DNA of 64,000 bases, from the NCBI GenBank assembly GCA_024236295.1, contig JACKKT010000008.1, positions 62,001-126,000 of the forward strand, written 5' to 3'. Positions 8,559 to 17,299 of this stretch are shown in pieces. The stretch's first letter is position 1. Every line of letters starts with the position of its first letter. Below the pieces are notes generated by a model. The model had not been told where the DNA came from, ran no database searches, and saw nothing but the letters and a program-made list of their open reading frames with translations. Origin of the DNA: Kordiimonadaceae bacterium (GTDB lineage: Bacteria; Pseudomonadota; Alphaproteobacteria; Sphingomonadales; Emcibacteraceae). A program made the translations under genes and the position numbers.

Positions 8559-11357
8559 TCAGTCACCATCTTCAACATCTTCACGGGCAAGACGCACACC
8601 CCGCTCATCCCTGATAATCTGCAGATTTACATCTATCAGGTCTTCATAAGCCGGTGCTTTAATCTTAATTTCCGATTTGGCCGCAACCGCTTCTGATTTA
8701 TTGCCGCCGAAATTGATAATCTGCTTCCAGGACCGTGTAACGTTATCGCCAAAAACAACCAGCAGATCATTATCGCTCGCTGCATTCAGCGCCGCCTCAA
8801 TAGCCTCGACTTCATCTGGGATAACTGTAATATCTCCTTCAGCTACTCCTTGATCCATAAGACACTTTTTCATCATGTTCGGAATTTCATCATTTCCCCG
8901 TCCGCGCCGATTATCATCCGCTTTCAGAAAATAATGATCAAAGTGACCGGCAATGACTTCCGTACTTTCTAAAACATCCTGATCGCGTCTGTCTCCGGGA
9001 CAGGAAGCAACAATAAGCTTACGAGAATGGGTATTCAGTTTATCTGCCAGATCAGTCATCACGCTAAATGCCGCCGGATTATGGGCATAATCCAGAATGA
9101 CCCGGAAGCCATGCTTGTCAAAAACATTCATCCGCCCCGGTGCCTGTGAGAATGTGGTATTAAAGGTTTTAAGTCCAAGCCTGATCTGATCCAGATCTTC
9201 TCCAAAGCTATAGGCCATAGCCACAGCAAACATGGCGTTCTGCACATTATGGAGCGCTTTTCCTTCAATGGTTGCAGGGATAAGATGCGACCATAATACC
9301 GGTATATGAGTACTGTTATCATAGATAGTGATCAAATCCCCATTCATGCCTTTTTCCAGTACGCAGGCCTTGCCACCAGCATCAATATGCTGTTTCACCA
9401 GTGCATGGTCATGATGCATGGTCACATAGAAAATATTATCCGCATCGGCATAATCCGCCATAAGAAGGCAATGTTTATCATCGGCATTCAAAACAACTGT
9501 ATCCGTCGCTGCTTCAATAACAATTCTTTTTATTTCGGCCAGTTGTTCCAGTGTATCAATACCCCCCATTCCCAGATGGTCTGACGCTACATTTAGACAT
9601 GCCGAAACATTGGTACTGTCATAACCGAGACCATTTCTGACCAAACCGCCGCGGGCCGTTTCAAGAACGGCAAAGTCAACTGTCGGATCCCTAAGGACCA
9701 TTTGTGCAGAGCGCGGCCCGGTTGTATCACCCTTTACCGTCTGCTTTCCATCAACGTAAATCCCGTCAGTGGTGGTAAGCCCCACCGTATATCCACAGGT
9801 TTTGATGATATGGGCCAGCATTCTTGACGTGGTGGTTTTCCCGTTGGTTCCGGTAATAGCAGCGATCGGAATGCGGCTAGGCGTTCCAACCGGGAATAGC
9901 ATTTCCAGCACTTTTCCCGATACGTCCCGTGCCTTACCCTCTGACGGTGCCACATGCATCCTAAAACCTGGTGCGGCATTTACCTCAACAATACCACCAC
10001 CAACCACTTTATAGGATTTGCTTATATCAGTGGTCAGAAAATCAACCCCGCCTACATCAAGTCCGACAGCTTGAATGGCGCGTTGTGCCATTTCCTTATT
10101 ATCAGGATGAACAACATCTGTCAGATCAATGGCGGTTCCGCCGGTTGAAAGATTGGCCGTATCCCGAAGATAGAAAATCTTGCCGTCTTCAAGCACTGTT
10201 TCTTCATTATATCCGGCGTTTTTCATTAACCGCCTTGCCTGACTGTCTATTTCTAAAATGGTAAGAACTTTTTCATGACCAACCCCACGGCGCGGGTCTT
10301 CATTCACAATATCAATCAGCTCTGCTATCGTATGTTCTCCATCACCAACGACATGCCCCGGTACGCGCTTTGCCACAGCTACAAGTTCATTATTAACGAC
10401 CAGCATCCGATGATCAAAACCTGTCATATAGCTCTCGACAAGTACAGCCCGGCTCGTCCCCTGTTCTTTCGCAACATCAAAGGCGGTTTCAACTTCCTCA
10501 TCGCTACTTAAATTGATCGAAACCCCGCGACCGTGATTGGCGTTGAGAGGTTTGACAACAACAGGGTAACCAATGCGCTGTGCCGCTTTTACGGCTTCAT
10601 TTGAGCTATAAACCATTTGTTGCTGCGGCACTGGCAGCCCCAAATCATTCAGCAGATTATGGGTATCCTCCTTATCGCAGGAGATTTCCACAGCAATATG
10701 GTTGGTTTGGGAAGTAATAGTCGCCTGAATTCTTTTTTGATGTTTGCCATGTCCAAATTGGACCAGGCTATATTTATTAAGACGAAGCCACGGAATATCC
10801 CTTGTTTCTGCTGCAGCGACAAGTGACGCGGTACTGGGGCCAAAAGCATGCCTTTGCGCACTTTTAATAAATCTTGTCTGTTCCTCTTCCCAGTTGAAAT
10901 CTTCTTCTATCGGATAACCTGTTTTCTCCTGCAATTCTTTAGGCAATAAATGCATTAATAGCTTGATGGCAAGTTCACAGGCGGCCAGTCCTACGTCTTT
11001 ATGAACATAGGCGTAAACCATATTATACTGGCCAATTTCACCGGTTGAGCGGGTGCGGCCAAATGTAACTTCATTACCGGCGACACATTGTAGCTCCAGT
11101 GCCACATGCTCGATAATATGGGCCATCCATGTGCCATCGTCTTCTCTTAATCGACGAATAAACCCACCCGGCACACGGTAAGAACAACCATGTTCATGAA
11201 GCCCGGGCAGGGCTTCAACCAGTCCGTCAACAAATTCATTGCCAATTTTCGCTGATGGCCAGTCTTCCAGAATGCCAATATCCAGAACATGGCGAATGAC
11301 TTTGAATTTGGCATATTGATTGGGCCCCAAATATAAATTCGTTTTTAATATCTTCAT
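8559..11357 (-). CDS. cphA: Cyanophycin synthetase
   Basis: ATP-dependent polymerisation of L-Asp and L-Arg into multi-L-arginyl-poly-L-aspartate (cyanophycin), a cytoplasmic N/C reserve. The 932 aa follow the family layout: N-domain (1-160), ATP-grasp domain about 220-490 (NHGRGVS, GGVDFLTTD, VEVNAAPGFRMH), and Mur ligase domain from about 495 with P-loop ITGTNGKTTT (501-510), LETARGGLVRNGLG and LDYAHNPAAF. Both half-reactions, Asp addition by ATP-grasp and Arg addition by the Mur domain, appear intact. Length is close to known CphA (about 870-900 aa) with a somewhat extended tail. It is followed by the CphA' paralog and preceded by cyanophycinase, all on the minus strand. Confidence 0.95.
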   Translation of the reverse strand: MKILKTNLYLGPNQYAKFKVIRHVLDIGILEDWPSAKIGNEFVDGLVEALPGLHEHGCSYRVPGGFIRRLREDDGTWMAHIIEHVALELQCVAGNEVTFGRTRSTGEIGQYNMVYAYVHKDVGLAACELAIKLLMHLLPKELQEKTGYPIEEDFNWEEEQTRFIKSAQRHAFGPSTASLVAAAETRDIPWLRLNKYSLVQFGHGKHQKRIQATITSQTNHIAVEISCDKEDTHNLLNDLGLPVPQQQMVYSSNEAVKAAQRIGYPVVVKPLNANHGRGVSINLSSDEEVETAFDVAKEQGTSRAVLVESYMTGFDHRMLVVNNELVAVAKRVPGHVVGDGEHTIAELIDIVNEDPRRGVGHEKVLTILEIDSQARRLMKNAGYNEETVLEDGKIFYLRDTANLSTGGTAIDLTDVVHPDNKEMAQRAIQAVGLDVGGVDFLTTDISKSYKVVGGGIVEVNAAPGFRMHVAPSEGKARDVSGKVLEMLFPVGTPSRIPIAAITGTNGKTTTSRMLAHIIKTCGYTVGLTTTDGIYVDGKQTVKGDTTGPRSAQMVLRDPTVDFAVLETARGGLVRNGLGYDSTNVSACLNVASDHLGMGGIDTLEQLAEIKRIVIEAATDTVVLNADDKHCLLMADYADADNIFYVTMHHDHALVKQHIDAGGKACVLEKGMNGDLITIYDNSTHIPVLWSHLIPATIEGKALHNVQNAMFAVAMAYSFGEDLDQIRLGLKTFNTTFSQAPGRMNVFDKHGFRVILDYAHNPAAFSVMTDLADKLNTHSRKLIVASCPGDRRDQDVLESTEVIAGHFDHYFLKADDNRRGRGNDEIPNMMKKCLMDQGVAEGDITVIPDEVEAIEAALNAASDNDLLVVFGDNVTRSWKQIINFGGNKSEAVAAKSEIKIKAPAYEDLIDVNLQIIRDERGVRLAREDVEDGD

Positions 11358-11387
11358 TTAAGTCCCTCTCAATATTTACGTTATATT

Positions 11388-12239
11388 TTAAATTTTACAA
11401 ACATTCTGCCGATCTTCAATAGGCGGGAATGCTTCCCTGATATCGAAATTATAAAGACAGCCTTCATGCAGGATATCCAGTTTTAGACCAAGAAGGCCCA
11501 GTGCTTTTGTATTGTCTGTGCCGTACGCTGAGGAATAGGTCAAATCCACGCCATCTACAATCGTTACCGTTCCGCTGCCAATCACTTCACACATATCATC
11601 CGGGCCAATAAAAGCGGCTGTATCCTCATCAATTCCCACTCCCATCAGGAACGGGTTAAAGGCGATGGCTGAGAGCAGCCTTCCAAGTCGGTTTCTTTCT
11701 GAGAAATGCTGGTCAATGATCATGGCATTTGTCAGACCAAGCCCAGGTGCCAATATTGCGCCGCCTTCTCTTGGTGATTCATTTGATTCACCGCCGGCAA
11801 TCATATGCTCTGACATAATTGATGCCCCGGCCGACGTGCCGGCAACATGAACACCACGGGCATTTGCTGTTCGGATGACCTGGGCGACCGCTGTACCACC
11901 AAGAATTGTTGCAAGTCGCAACTGATTGCCGCCGGTTATAAAAATGCCCGATGCTTCCTCGCAGCGGCTGGCAAATTCGGGGTTGTTACAATCTTCCCGG
12001 CTGGTAATATCAATATGGCTTACTTCGCCAACACCAATATCGGTAAATATTTTTTCATATCTTTCACCCGTATCATCAAGGCGCGAGGCTGTAGGGATGA
12101 TCACAATCCTCGCGTTTTTTCCGCCTGAAATCTCTGTGAATTTTTTTAAAATAGAAGGATTGGTATCTTTATTTTCAGCACCACCAATGGGAATGATATA
12201 ACCCCTTTGATGTCCTTCTTCCACTATTGCTGGACACAT
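11388..12239 (-). CDS. cphB: Cyanophycinase
   Basis: Exo-type serine hydrolase that releases beta-Asp-Arg dipeptides from cyanophycin. It has 283 aa with the peptidase S51-like fold: YIIPIGGAE near the start, IVIIPTASR, GIFITGGNQLRL and the nucleophile elbow AGTSAGAS, with Ser136 as the catalytic residue. No signal peptide is visible, so it acts on intracellular granules. It is the first gene of the minus-strand cphB-cphA-cphA' series, with 30 bp before cphA, so synthesis and breakdown would be co-transcribed. The isoaspartyl peptidase at 5902 completes degradation. Confidence 0.93.
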   Translation of the reverse strand: MCPAIVEEGHQRGYIIPIGGAENKDTNPSILKKFTEISGGKNARIVIIPTASRLDDTGERYEKIFTDIGVGEVSHIDITSREDCNNPEFASRCEEASGIFITGGNQLRLATILGGTAVAQVIRTANARGVHVAGTSAGASIMSEHMIAGGESNESPREGGAILAPGLGLTNAMIIDQHFSERNRLGRLLSAIAFNPFLMGVGIDEDTAAFIGPDDMCEVIGSGTVTIVDGVDLTYSSAYGTDNTKALGLLGLKLDILHEGCLYNFDIREAFPPIEDRQNVCKI

Positions 12240-12311
12240 TCTTTTATTAAACCTTACACTTGTTGGCTAAATATTTCCCCGCCCCGATTGGCCCGACTCG
12301 AATACCGGACC

Positions 12312-12329
12312 AGCTTAATAAAATAAGCT
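12312..12329. repeat. Small palindrome upstream of cphB
   Basis: AGCTTA and TAAGCT flank a six-base A/T spacer in the 137-bp gap between cphB and the esterase gene. No U-tract follows on either strand. It may be an operator for the cph operon or chance; the stem is short. Confidence 0.3.
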
Positions 12330-12376
12330 ATAGCCCCATAAATAGCCTAATTCCTTCATATTTAAAACAAAATTTA

Positions 12377-13165
12377 TTATTTGGCATTTTCCCATACTCT
12401 TCTGATCCAGGGCACGGCCTTTCCCATTGGTTCGGGTAAAAGATTTTCCTGATGATGGGTAATCACTGTCAACACCTGAAAAGTCACATCCTTGCCTTCG
12501 GCTTTCAGTTTCTTCACATATTCCTCTGTTGGCCCAATATCAATCAGGCCATCAACCCGTGAATGAATGATATAAAGGGGAATTTTCCAGTCTACATCAA
12601 TCATTTTCCTGTTTTCCCTAAAACCGTCCATTTCAGCCGGCATACCGGCAATCGGAATAGCTCCTGCAAAGCGGTCCTGAAATTTTGATGCAAAATGCCA
12701 GGTGCCAAATCCACCCATACTATATCCTGTAACAATGGTTTTTTTGGGATCTATATTATAGGTTGCCATCACACTGTCCATCAGGCTAAGAACCGCTTTT
12801 TCATTTTCCGGCGTTGACCAGTTACCGTTCACTGAGTCGGCCGCCAGAAAAATTGCCCCAAGCGGCTTAAAGGCCTGCTGATATATTTTAGTGAAGAAAC
12901 CTTCCGTCCAGTAAGGTTCGGGGATATTCGTACCTTCCATTCTTTGAAAACCATAATGAAGGCCAAGAATAAGTGGTACAGATTTACTGCCATCATATCC
13001 TTCTGGTACATTGATAATATAGCGCTGTAATGTGCCATCCGGATGTGTCACTTCCATTTTATGAAGGCCGGGTCCCATTTCCTTGATTTCAAGCTCCTGA
13101 GCAAATGAATTTGCGACATATAGCCAAAAGACAATAAGACCTGCTGTTTTTATTAGTAATTTCAC
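12377..13165 (-). CDS. Exported alpha/beta-hydrolase (esterase/depolymerase-like)
   Basis: About 262 aa exported alpha/beta-hydrolase related to secreted feruloyl-esterase / PHB-depolymerase-like and dienelactone-type enzymes. The start chosen is GTG at 13165 because GGGAGGT lies seven bases upstream. The longer frame from ATG 13204 lacks such a site and would put 13 polar residues before the signal peptide, which ends at NSFAQ. The nucleophile elbow is GYSMGGFG; the acid is probably Asp in HSRVDGLID and the His in THHQENL. Substrate unknown. It is divergent from the LysE gene and begins a run of exported hydrolases. Confidence 0.8.
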   Translation of the reverse strand: MKLLIKTAGLIVFWLYVANSFAQELEIKEMGPGLHKMEVTHPDGTLQRYIINVPEGYDGSKSVPLILGLHYGFQRMEGTNIPEPYWTEGFFTKIYQQAFKPLGAIFLAADSVNGNWSTPENEKAVLSLMDSVMATYNIDPKKTIVTGYSMGGFGTWHFASKFQDRFAGAIPIAGMPAEMDGFRENRKMIDVDWKIPLYIIHSRVDGLIDIGPTEEYVKKLKAEGKDVTFQVLTVITHHQENLLPEPMGKAVPWIRRVWENAK

Positions 13166-13289
13166 CTTTGACCTCCCATTATTTATTTTTTCAAAGCATG
13201 ACATACAAGCAGAAAAACATCAAGAAAGACAAATATTGATTTCAATAGTTTTTCTTTTATTCTGAAAATAAACAATTTGGAGATAAAGG

Positions 13290-13919
13290 ATGGTCCCCAC
13301 AGAAGTACTTTTGGCTATTTTTACAGCGTCTCTTTTGCTTTCCCTTGTCCCGGGGCCGGATAATTTATTTCTGTTGACCCAGGCGGCACTTGAAGGTCCC
13401 GTCGCCGGAATTTGCCTGACCCTTGGTCTGTTAACTGGGCTTATCTGTCACACGACTGCCGTTATTTTTGGTGTCACTGTTATCATCAAATCCTCTGTCA
13501 CAGCCTTTACAATTCTCAAATTTTTTGGAGTCGGTTACCTGCTTTATCTTTCATGGTGCGCCTTTCGGGCGCGAAATGCACAAATATCAGAAACACCAAA
13601 TAAACCACGGGGCTATTTTCGGCTATACCGCCGCGGCATTCTTATGAATATCAGCAATCCTAAAATTGCAATTTTCTTTCTGGCCTTTTTCCCGCAGTTC
13701 ATCGACCCGTCACTTGGCCATATCGCACAGCAAACCATTGAGCTTGCCACTGTATTCATTGTGGCCTTTCTGATCGTGTTTATTTCAATCGCCTATTTGG
13801 CCGGAAGGCTGGGTGAGTTTCTAAAGAATTCAGATAAAGCCCAGATTATATTAAACAGGATTGCCGGAACAATCTTTGTTGGCTTTGCCCTTAAACTGGC
13901 GCTGACGGAAACTGCATAA
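13290..13919 (+). CDS. LysE/RhtB family amino-acid exporter
   Basis: Inner-membrane translocator of the LysE/RhtB superfamily (209 aa, about six membrane segments) exporting an amino acid or derivative. The N-terminal SLVPGPDNLFLLTQAALEG is the family signature, followed by GLLTGLICHT and NISNPKIAIFFLAFFPQF. A good ribosome site (GGAG eight bases before ATG) fixes the start. It lies between an exported esterase and a penicillin-binding-like hydrolase, so it could relieve amino acids freed by these enzymes, but that is inference. Confidence 0.9.
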   Translation: MVPTEVLLAIFTASLLLSLVPGPDNLFLLTQAALEGPVAGICLTLGLLTGLICHTTAVIFGVTVIIKSSVTAFTILKFFGVGYLLYLSWCAFRARNAQISETPNKPRGYFRLYRRGILMNISNPKIAIFFLAFFPQFIDPSLGHIAQQTIELATVFIVAFLIVFISIAYLAGRLGEFLKNSDKAQIILNRIAGTIFVGFALKLALTETA

Positions 13920-14018
13920 CTGATTGTCTGTTTTCAAACTGTAAATCTAAAAATTTGCAAAATAAGCAAAAATAGGTCACCATTCTCCCATAATAAAAAC
14001 ATCTGAACGGGGAATATT

Positions 14019-15296
14019 ATGACAATTTCAAATTTTGTTAAAAGAGCACGTTATTTTTTCGTGCTACTCTTATTTACATCTTCCTTACCAAACGCATATG
14101 CACAGATTAATCAGGGAATGTCCATTGAACGGCTGGACCGGATTGATGGGGTAATGCAGGATTATATTGATCAGGAAAAAATTGGCGGCGCTGTTGTTTA
14201 TATCGCGCGAAACGGCATGCCCGTTTATCATAAGGCTTTCGGAATGCGGGACATTGCCAGCAAAGATCCGATGAAACGAGACAACATGTTCCGAATTGCT
14301 TCGCAGTCAAAAGCAATCACAAGCGTGGGCATTATGATTTTACAGGAACAGGGAAAATTACTGATTGGTGACGCGATTGGAAAATATTTACCCGAATATA
14401 TGGAAACAACCGTTGCGGAAGATGACGGAAATGGCGGGTATAGGGTTGTTCCTGCCAAGCGAAAAATCACCATACGTGATCTTCTGACCCATACCGCTGG
14501 AATAAGCTACGGCACAGGTCCTGGTGAAGCGGCATGGAAAGAAGCGGGCATTTACGGATGGTATTTCGCGGACCGGGATGAGCCTATCAGAGAAACGGTT
14601 AGACGCATTGCCAGCCTGCCACAGGCGGCACAGCCTGGTGAGGAATTTGTTTATGGCTATAACACCGATATACTTGGCGCGGTAATAGAAGTTGTATCCG
14701 GCAAACCACTTGATCAGTTTTTAAAAGAAAATATTCTGGACCCTCTGCATATGCATGATACCGTCTTTTATGTTCCAAAAGAAAAGGTCAATCGTCTGAC
14801 CACCGTTTATTCTTTAAAAGGGGATAAAATCAGCCTTGCTGATAATCCGGGACAAATGGACGGCGGAAGACATGTGGGACAGGGACATTATGTCAATGGG
14901 CCCCGTAAGAGCTTTTCCGGCGGGGCAGGGCTTATTTCAACCACCCATGATTACGGCACCTTTTTACAGATGATGTTAAATGGTGGCGAATTAAACGGGA
15001 CACGGATCTTAAGCCGCAAAACAGTTGAGCTTATGACCAAAAATCATATTGGTGATATTGAATTCGGTGCAGGGAGAAAATTTGGCCTGGGCTTCGAAAT
15101 TGTTATGGACATGGGCGCCTTTGGCCAACCAAGTTCAGAAGGCAATTTCGGTTGGGGAGGGGCCTATCATTCCACATATTGGGTTGATCCCAAGGAAAAA
15201 ATTGTATTTGTTTATCTGACCCAGCTAATCCCTGCCGGAGATATGAATGAAAGCGATAAATTAAGGGCATTGGTTTATCAGGCAATCGTAGATTAA
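14019..15296 (+). CDS. Exported serine hydrolase, beta-lactamase class C fold
   Basis: 425 aa exported hydrolase of the class C beta-lactamase / esterase EstB / DD-peptidase fold. A signal peptide ends near residue 28 (PNAYAQ). The catalytic SxxK is SQSK at 95-98, and the second-motif YxN is YGYNTD. The third element is GGAYHSTYW, so the usual KTG/HTG box is changed. A GGGGA ribosome site precedes the ATG. RidA follows 12 bp later, suggesting co-expression. This fold covers esterases, amidases and D-aminopeptidases, so the substrate is not assignable. Confidence 0.87.
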   Translation: MTISNFVKRARYFFVLLLFTSSLPNAYAQINQGMSIERLDRIDGVMQDYIDQEKIGGAVVYIARNGMPVYHKAFGMRDIASKDPMKRDNMFRIASQSKAITSVGIMILQEQGKLLIGDAIGKYLPEYMETTVAEDDGNGGYRVVPAKRKITIRDLLTHTAGISYGTGPGEAAWKEAGIYGWYFADRDEPIRETVRRIASLPQAAQPGEEFVYGYNTDILGAVIEVVSGKPLDQFLKENILDPLHMHDTVFYVPKEKVNRLTTVYSLKGDKISLADNPGQMDGGRHVGQGHYVNGPRKSFSGGAGLISTTHDYGTFLQMMLNGGELNGTRILSRKTVELMTKNHIGDIEFGAGRKFGLGFEIVMDMGAFGQPSSEGNFGWGGAYHSTYWVDPKEKIVFVYLTQLIPAGDMNESDKLRALVYQAIVD

Positions 15297-15308
15297 AAGG
15301 AAAAATTC

Positions 15309-15758
15309 ATGAAAAAACTTAGTTTAATACTATCAATATTGATCACAGGCTTCCTTGGACAGACAGTCTGGTCACAAAATAAAGATACAGTTGAATATTA
15401 TACCAATAGTCCGGATGCCCTGCTTTCATCGGCCGTTAGGGTCGGCAATATGCTATATCTTTCAGGAATGACCGGCAGAGACCCCGAAACCAGAAAATTT
15501 CCAGCTGACGTTGAAACACAAACGCATAATATTATGAAAAATATAAAAGCCACATTGGAAAAATACGGTTCTTCATTGGATGAAGTTGTTAAATGCACTG
15601 TCTTTATGGCAAATCCCGATGATAGAGCGGCTCTAAATAAAGCTTACCGCAGTTATTTTGGCGATCATCCCCCCGCCAGAAGTGGTGTAGGAAATCTTAT
15701 TCTGTCCGGCGGAGCGCTGGTGGAAATTGAATGTATGGCAACAGTCGGATTGAAATGA
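15309..15758 (+). CDS. Exported RidA family protein
   Basis: 149 aa RidA-family protein with a cleavable signal peptide (hydrophobic residues 4-21, cut near VWSQN). The mature part has the family marks YLSGMTGRDPETRKFP, VVKCTVFMANPDD and PPARSGVGNLILSGGALVEIE, including the Arg of PPARS that normally holds the substrate carboxylate. It follows the beta-lactamase-fold hydrolase by 12 bp with an AAGGA site. Most RidA proteins are cytoplasmic enamine/imine deaminases; a periplasmic one next to an exported amidase-like enzyme suggests handling of a reactive product outside the cytoplasm, which is inference. Confidence 0.88.
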   Translation: MKKLSLILSILITGFLGQTVWSQNKDTVEYYTNSPDALLSSAVRVGNMLYLSGMTGRDPETRKFPADVETQTHNIMKNIKATLEKYGSSLDEVVKCTVFMANPDDRAALNKAYRSYFGDHPPARSGVGNLILSGGALVEIECMATVGLK

Positions 15759-15765
15759 TCACTAT

Positions 15766-15789
15766 AATCTGCTCCGCAAGGGGCAGATT
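15766..15789. terminator. Hairpin between convergent genes
   Basis: A 10-bp stem (AATCTGCTCC with GGGGCAGATT, one G-U pair) closes a GCAA tetraloop in the 59-bp gap between the exported RidA gene (+) and the serine hydrolase gene (-). The following T-run is weak on both strands, so termination strength is uncertain. Confidence 0.55.
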
Positions 15790-15817
15790 AATTCATAGCA
15801 AAGGCAAGAAGAGCAAA

Positions 15818-17278
15818 TTATTTTTTCTTGTACCTTAACCCGTTTAATGTAACGGAAGTAACGACACCTTCAACCGTTTCCATTTCAAGATAATTATCCC
15901 ATGGAATTTCACGGGTTTCCGGGCTGATGACCCGGTAGCGATCATTTTCCCTAACCATTTCAAACATCAGCCGACCGACATGGGCAGTCAGGGTTTTCCC
16001 TTCTCTCTTAATATAGACCGGATATGACCCATCCAAAACATAGTCCCCGACCAATGCATCTTCATTTATATCCGGATATCGTTTTATTTCAGGCTTCTCT
16101 GAATTTCCATCACCATTATAAAGGGGATAAATTTTCTCAGACCAGTCTGTGTCCATATTCCCCAGAAGATCATCAAGCACCTGATACATAAGGGCGTGAC
16201 GATATTCGACATGGTCGCCATTAATAAAAATATAAACACCTATATTTTCATCGGGAAGAAGCCCGATAATTGCCGACATACCGTAAATGCTTCCTGTATG
16301 CATAACCATTTTATGGCCACGAAAATCATGCACAAACCAGGCCAGTCCATAAGCATAATAGTGCTGATCATATGTGGTGGCGGCTGGATACATATCTACA
16401 GGGTCCAGCAAGGCCTGTGGTTTCATCATCTCCTCAATCAGCTCAGATGATACAAGTTGTTTGCCATTCCACTTTCCTTTGGCGAGCAAAAATTTCATCC
16501 ATTTTGCCATATCTTCCGGGGTGGAATTAATCATCCCTGCCGACTGTGTATATTCAATATAGGGATAAGGGATCTGATAGTTTTTTCCTTTATAATATTG
16601 GTGGGCTTCAGCACGGTTCGGATCATTCTGAACAGTAACATCAAGAAGCCTGGTATGATCCATCCCTAGTGGATCAAGAATATTTGTTCTTACAAAGTCG
16701 TGGAACCTCATCCCTGAAAGGCGTTCAATTATCCTTCCGGCAAGGGCAAAGGTGGTATTATTATATTCCCATTTTTGTCTTAAACCAGTCTGCTGACCAG
16801 TTTCTGCCATAAGGGCCCAAGTTTCATCAATATTCAGACCGAGAAACATATTAATATTGCTTAAGGCTGAAACACCGCTGACATGACTGAGCGCATCACG
16901 GATCGTCAGATTATTCTGAACATAAGGGTCCTTCATTTTAAATTCCGGAATATGTTTTATAATCGGGTCATCCCAGGCTGCTTTTCCCTGATCAATCAGC
17001 ATGGCAATTGACAAAGCCGCAAATGCTTTGGTGGTGGAGCCTGCCTGAAACAGAGTATTTTTATCAGCAGGTACCCCGGTCTTTATTGATTTAACACCGT
17101 ATCCTTTTGTCAGTACCGTTTTTCCGTCTTTGACAATGGCAAGTCCAAGACCGGGCGCATGCCATTTTTCCATATTGCTAAGCACAGTCTCATCAAAATT
17201 TACCGGTAGTCCGTTTTGCGCCCAAGCAGCAGAAACAGATATCAGAATGAATAGTAAAACTGATTGTAGCGTTCTCAT
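15818..17278 (-). CDS. Exported serine hydrolase, beta-lactamase fold, with C-terminal lipocalin-like extension
   Basis: About 486 aa exported serine hydrolase. The start ATG 17278 has GGGG six bases upstream; the upstream ATG at 17290 has none. The signal peptide ends at SAAWAQ. Active-site motifs are STTK (81-84), YNNTTF and VMHTGSIYG (HTG box). The C-terminal ~100 residues form a separate beta-rich domain (DALVGDYVLDGSYPVYIKREGKTLTAHVG), common in this family. It follows the penicillin-acylase-like gene by about 20 bp and is probably co-transcribed with it. Substrate unknown. Confidence 0.87.
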   Translation of the reverse strand: MRTLQSVLLFILISVSAAWAQNGLPVNFDETVLSNMEKWHAPGLGLAIVKDGKTVLTKGYGVKSIKTGVPADKNTLFQAGSTTKAFAALSIAMLIDQGKAAWDDPIIKHIPEFKMKDPYVQNNLTIRDALSHVSGVSALSNINMFLGLNIDETWALMAETGQQTGLRQKWEYNNTTFALAGRIIERLSGMRFHDFVRTNILDPLGMDHTRLLDVTVQNDPNRAEAHQYYKGKNYQIPYPYIEYTQSAGMINSTPEDMAKWMKFLLAKGKWNGKQLVSSELIEEMMKPQALLDPVDMYPAATTYDQHYYAYGLAWFVHDFRGHKMVMHTGSIYGMSAIIGLLPDENIGVYIFINGDHVEYRHALMYQVLDDLLGNMDTDWSEKIYPLYNGDGNSEKPEIKRYPDINEDALVGDYVLDGSYPVYIKREGKTLTAHVGRLMFEMVRENDRYRVISPETREIPWDNYLEMETVEGVVTSVTLNGLRYKKK

Positions 17279-17299
17279 TATTTTCCCCATAATGATTAA

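Noticed and set aside
9306..10826. Several ORFs on the plus strand opposite cphA
   Set aside because: They are antisense to the confident cyanophycin synthetase and show no ribosome site or family motif; chance open frames.
13166..13204. ATG 13204 as esterase start
   Set aside because: The GTG at 13165 has a better ribosome site (GGGAGGT) and yields a proper signal peptide.
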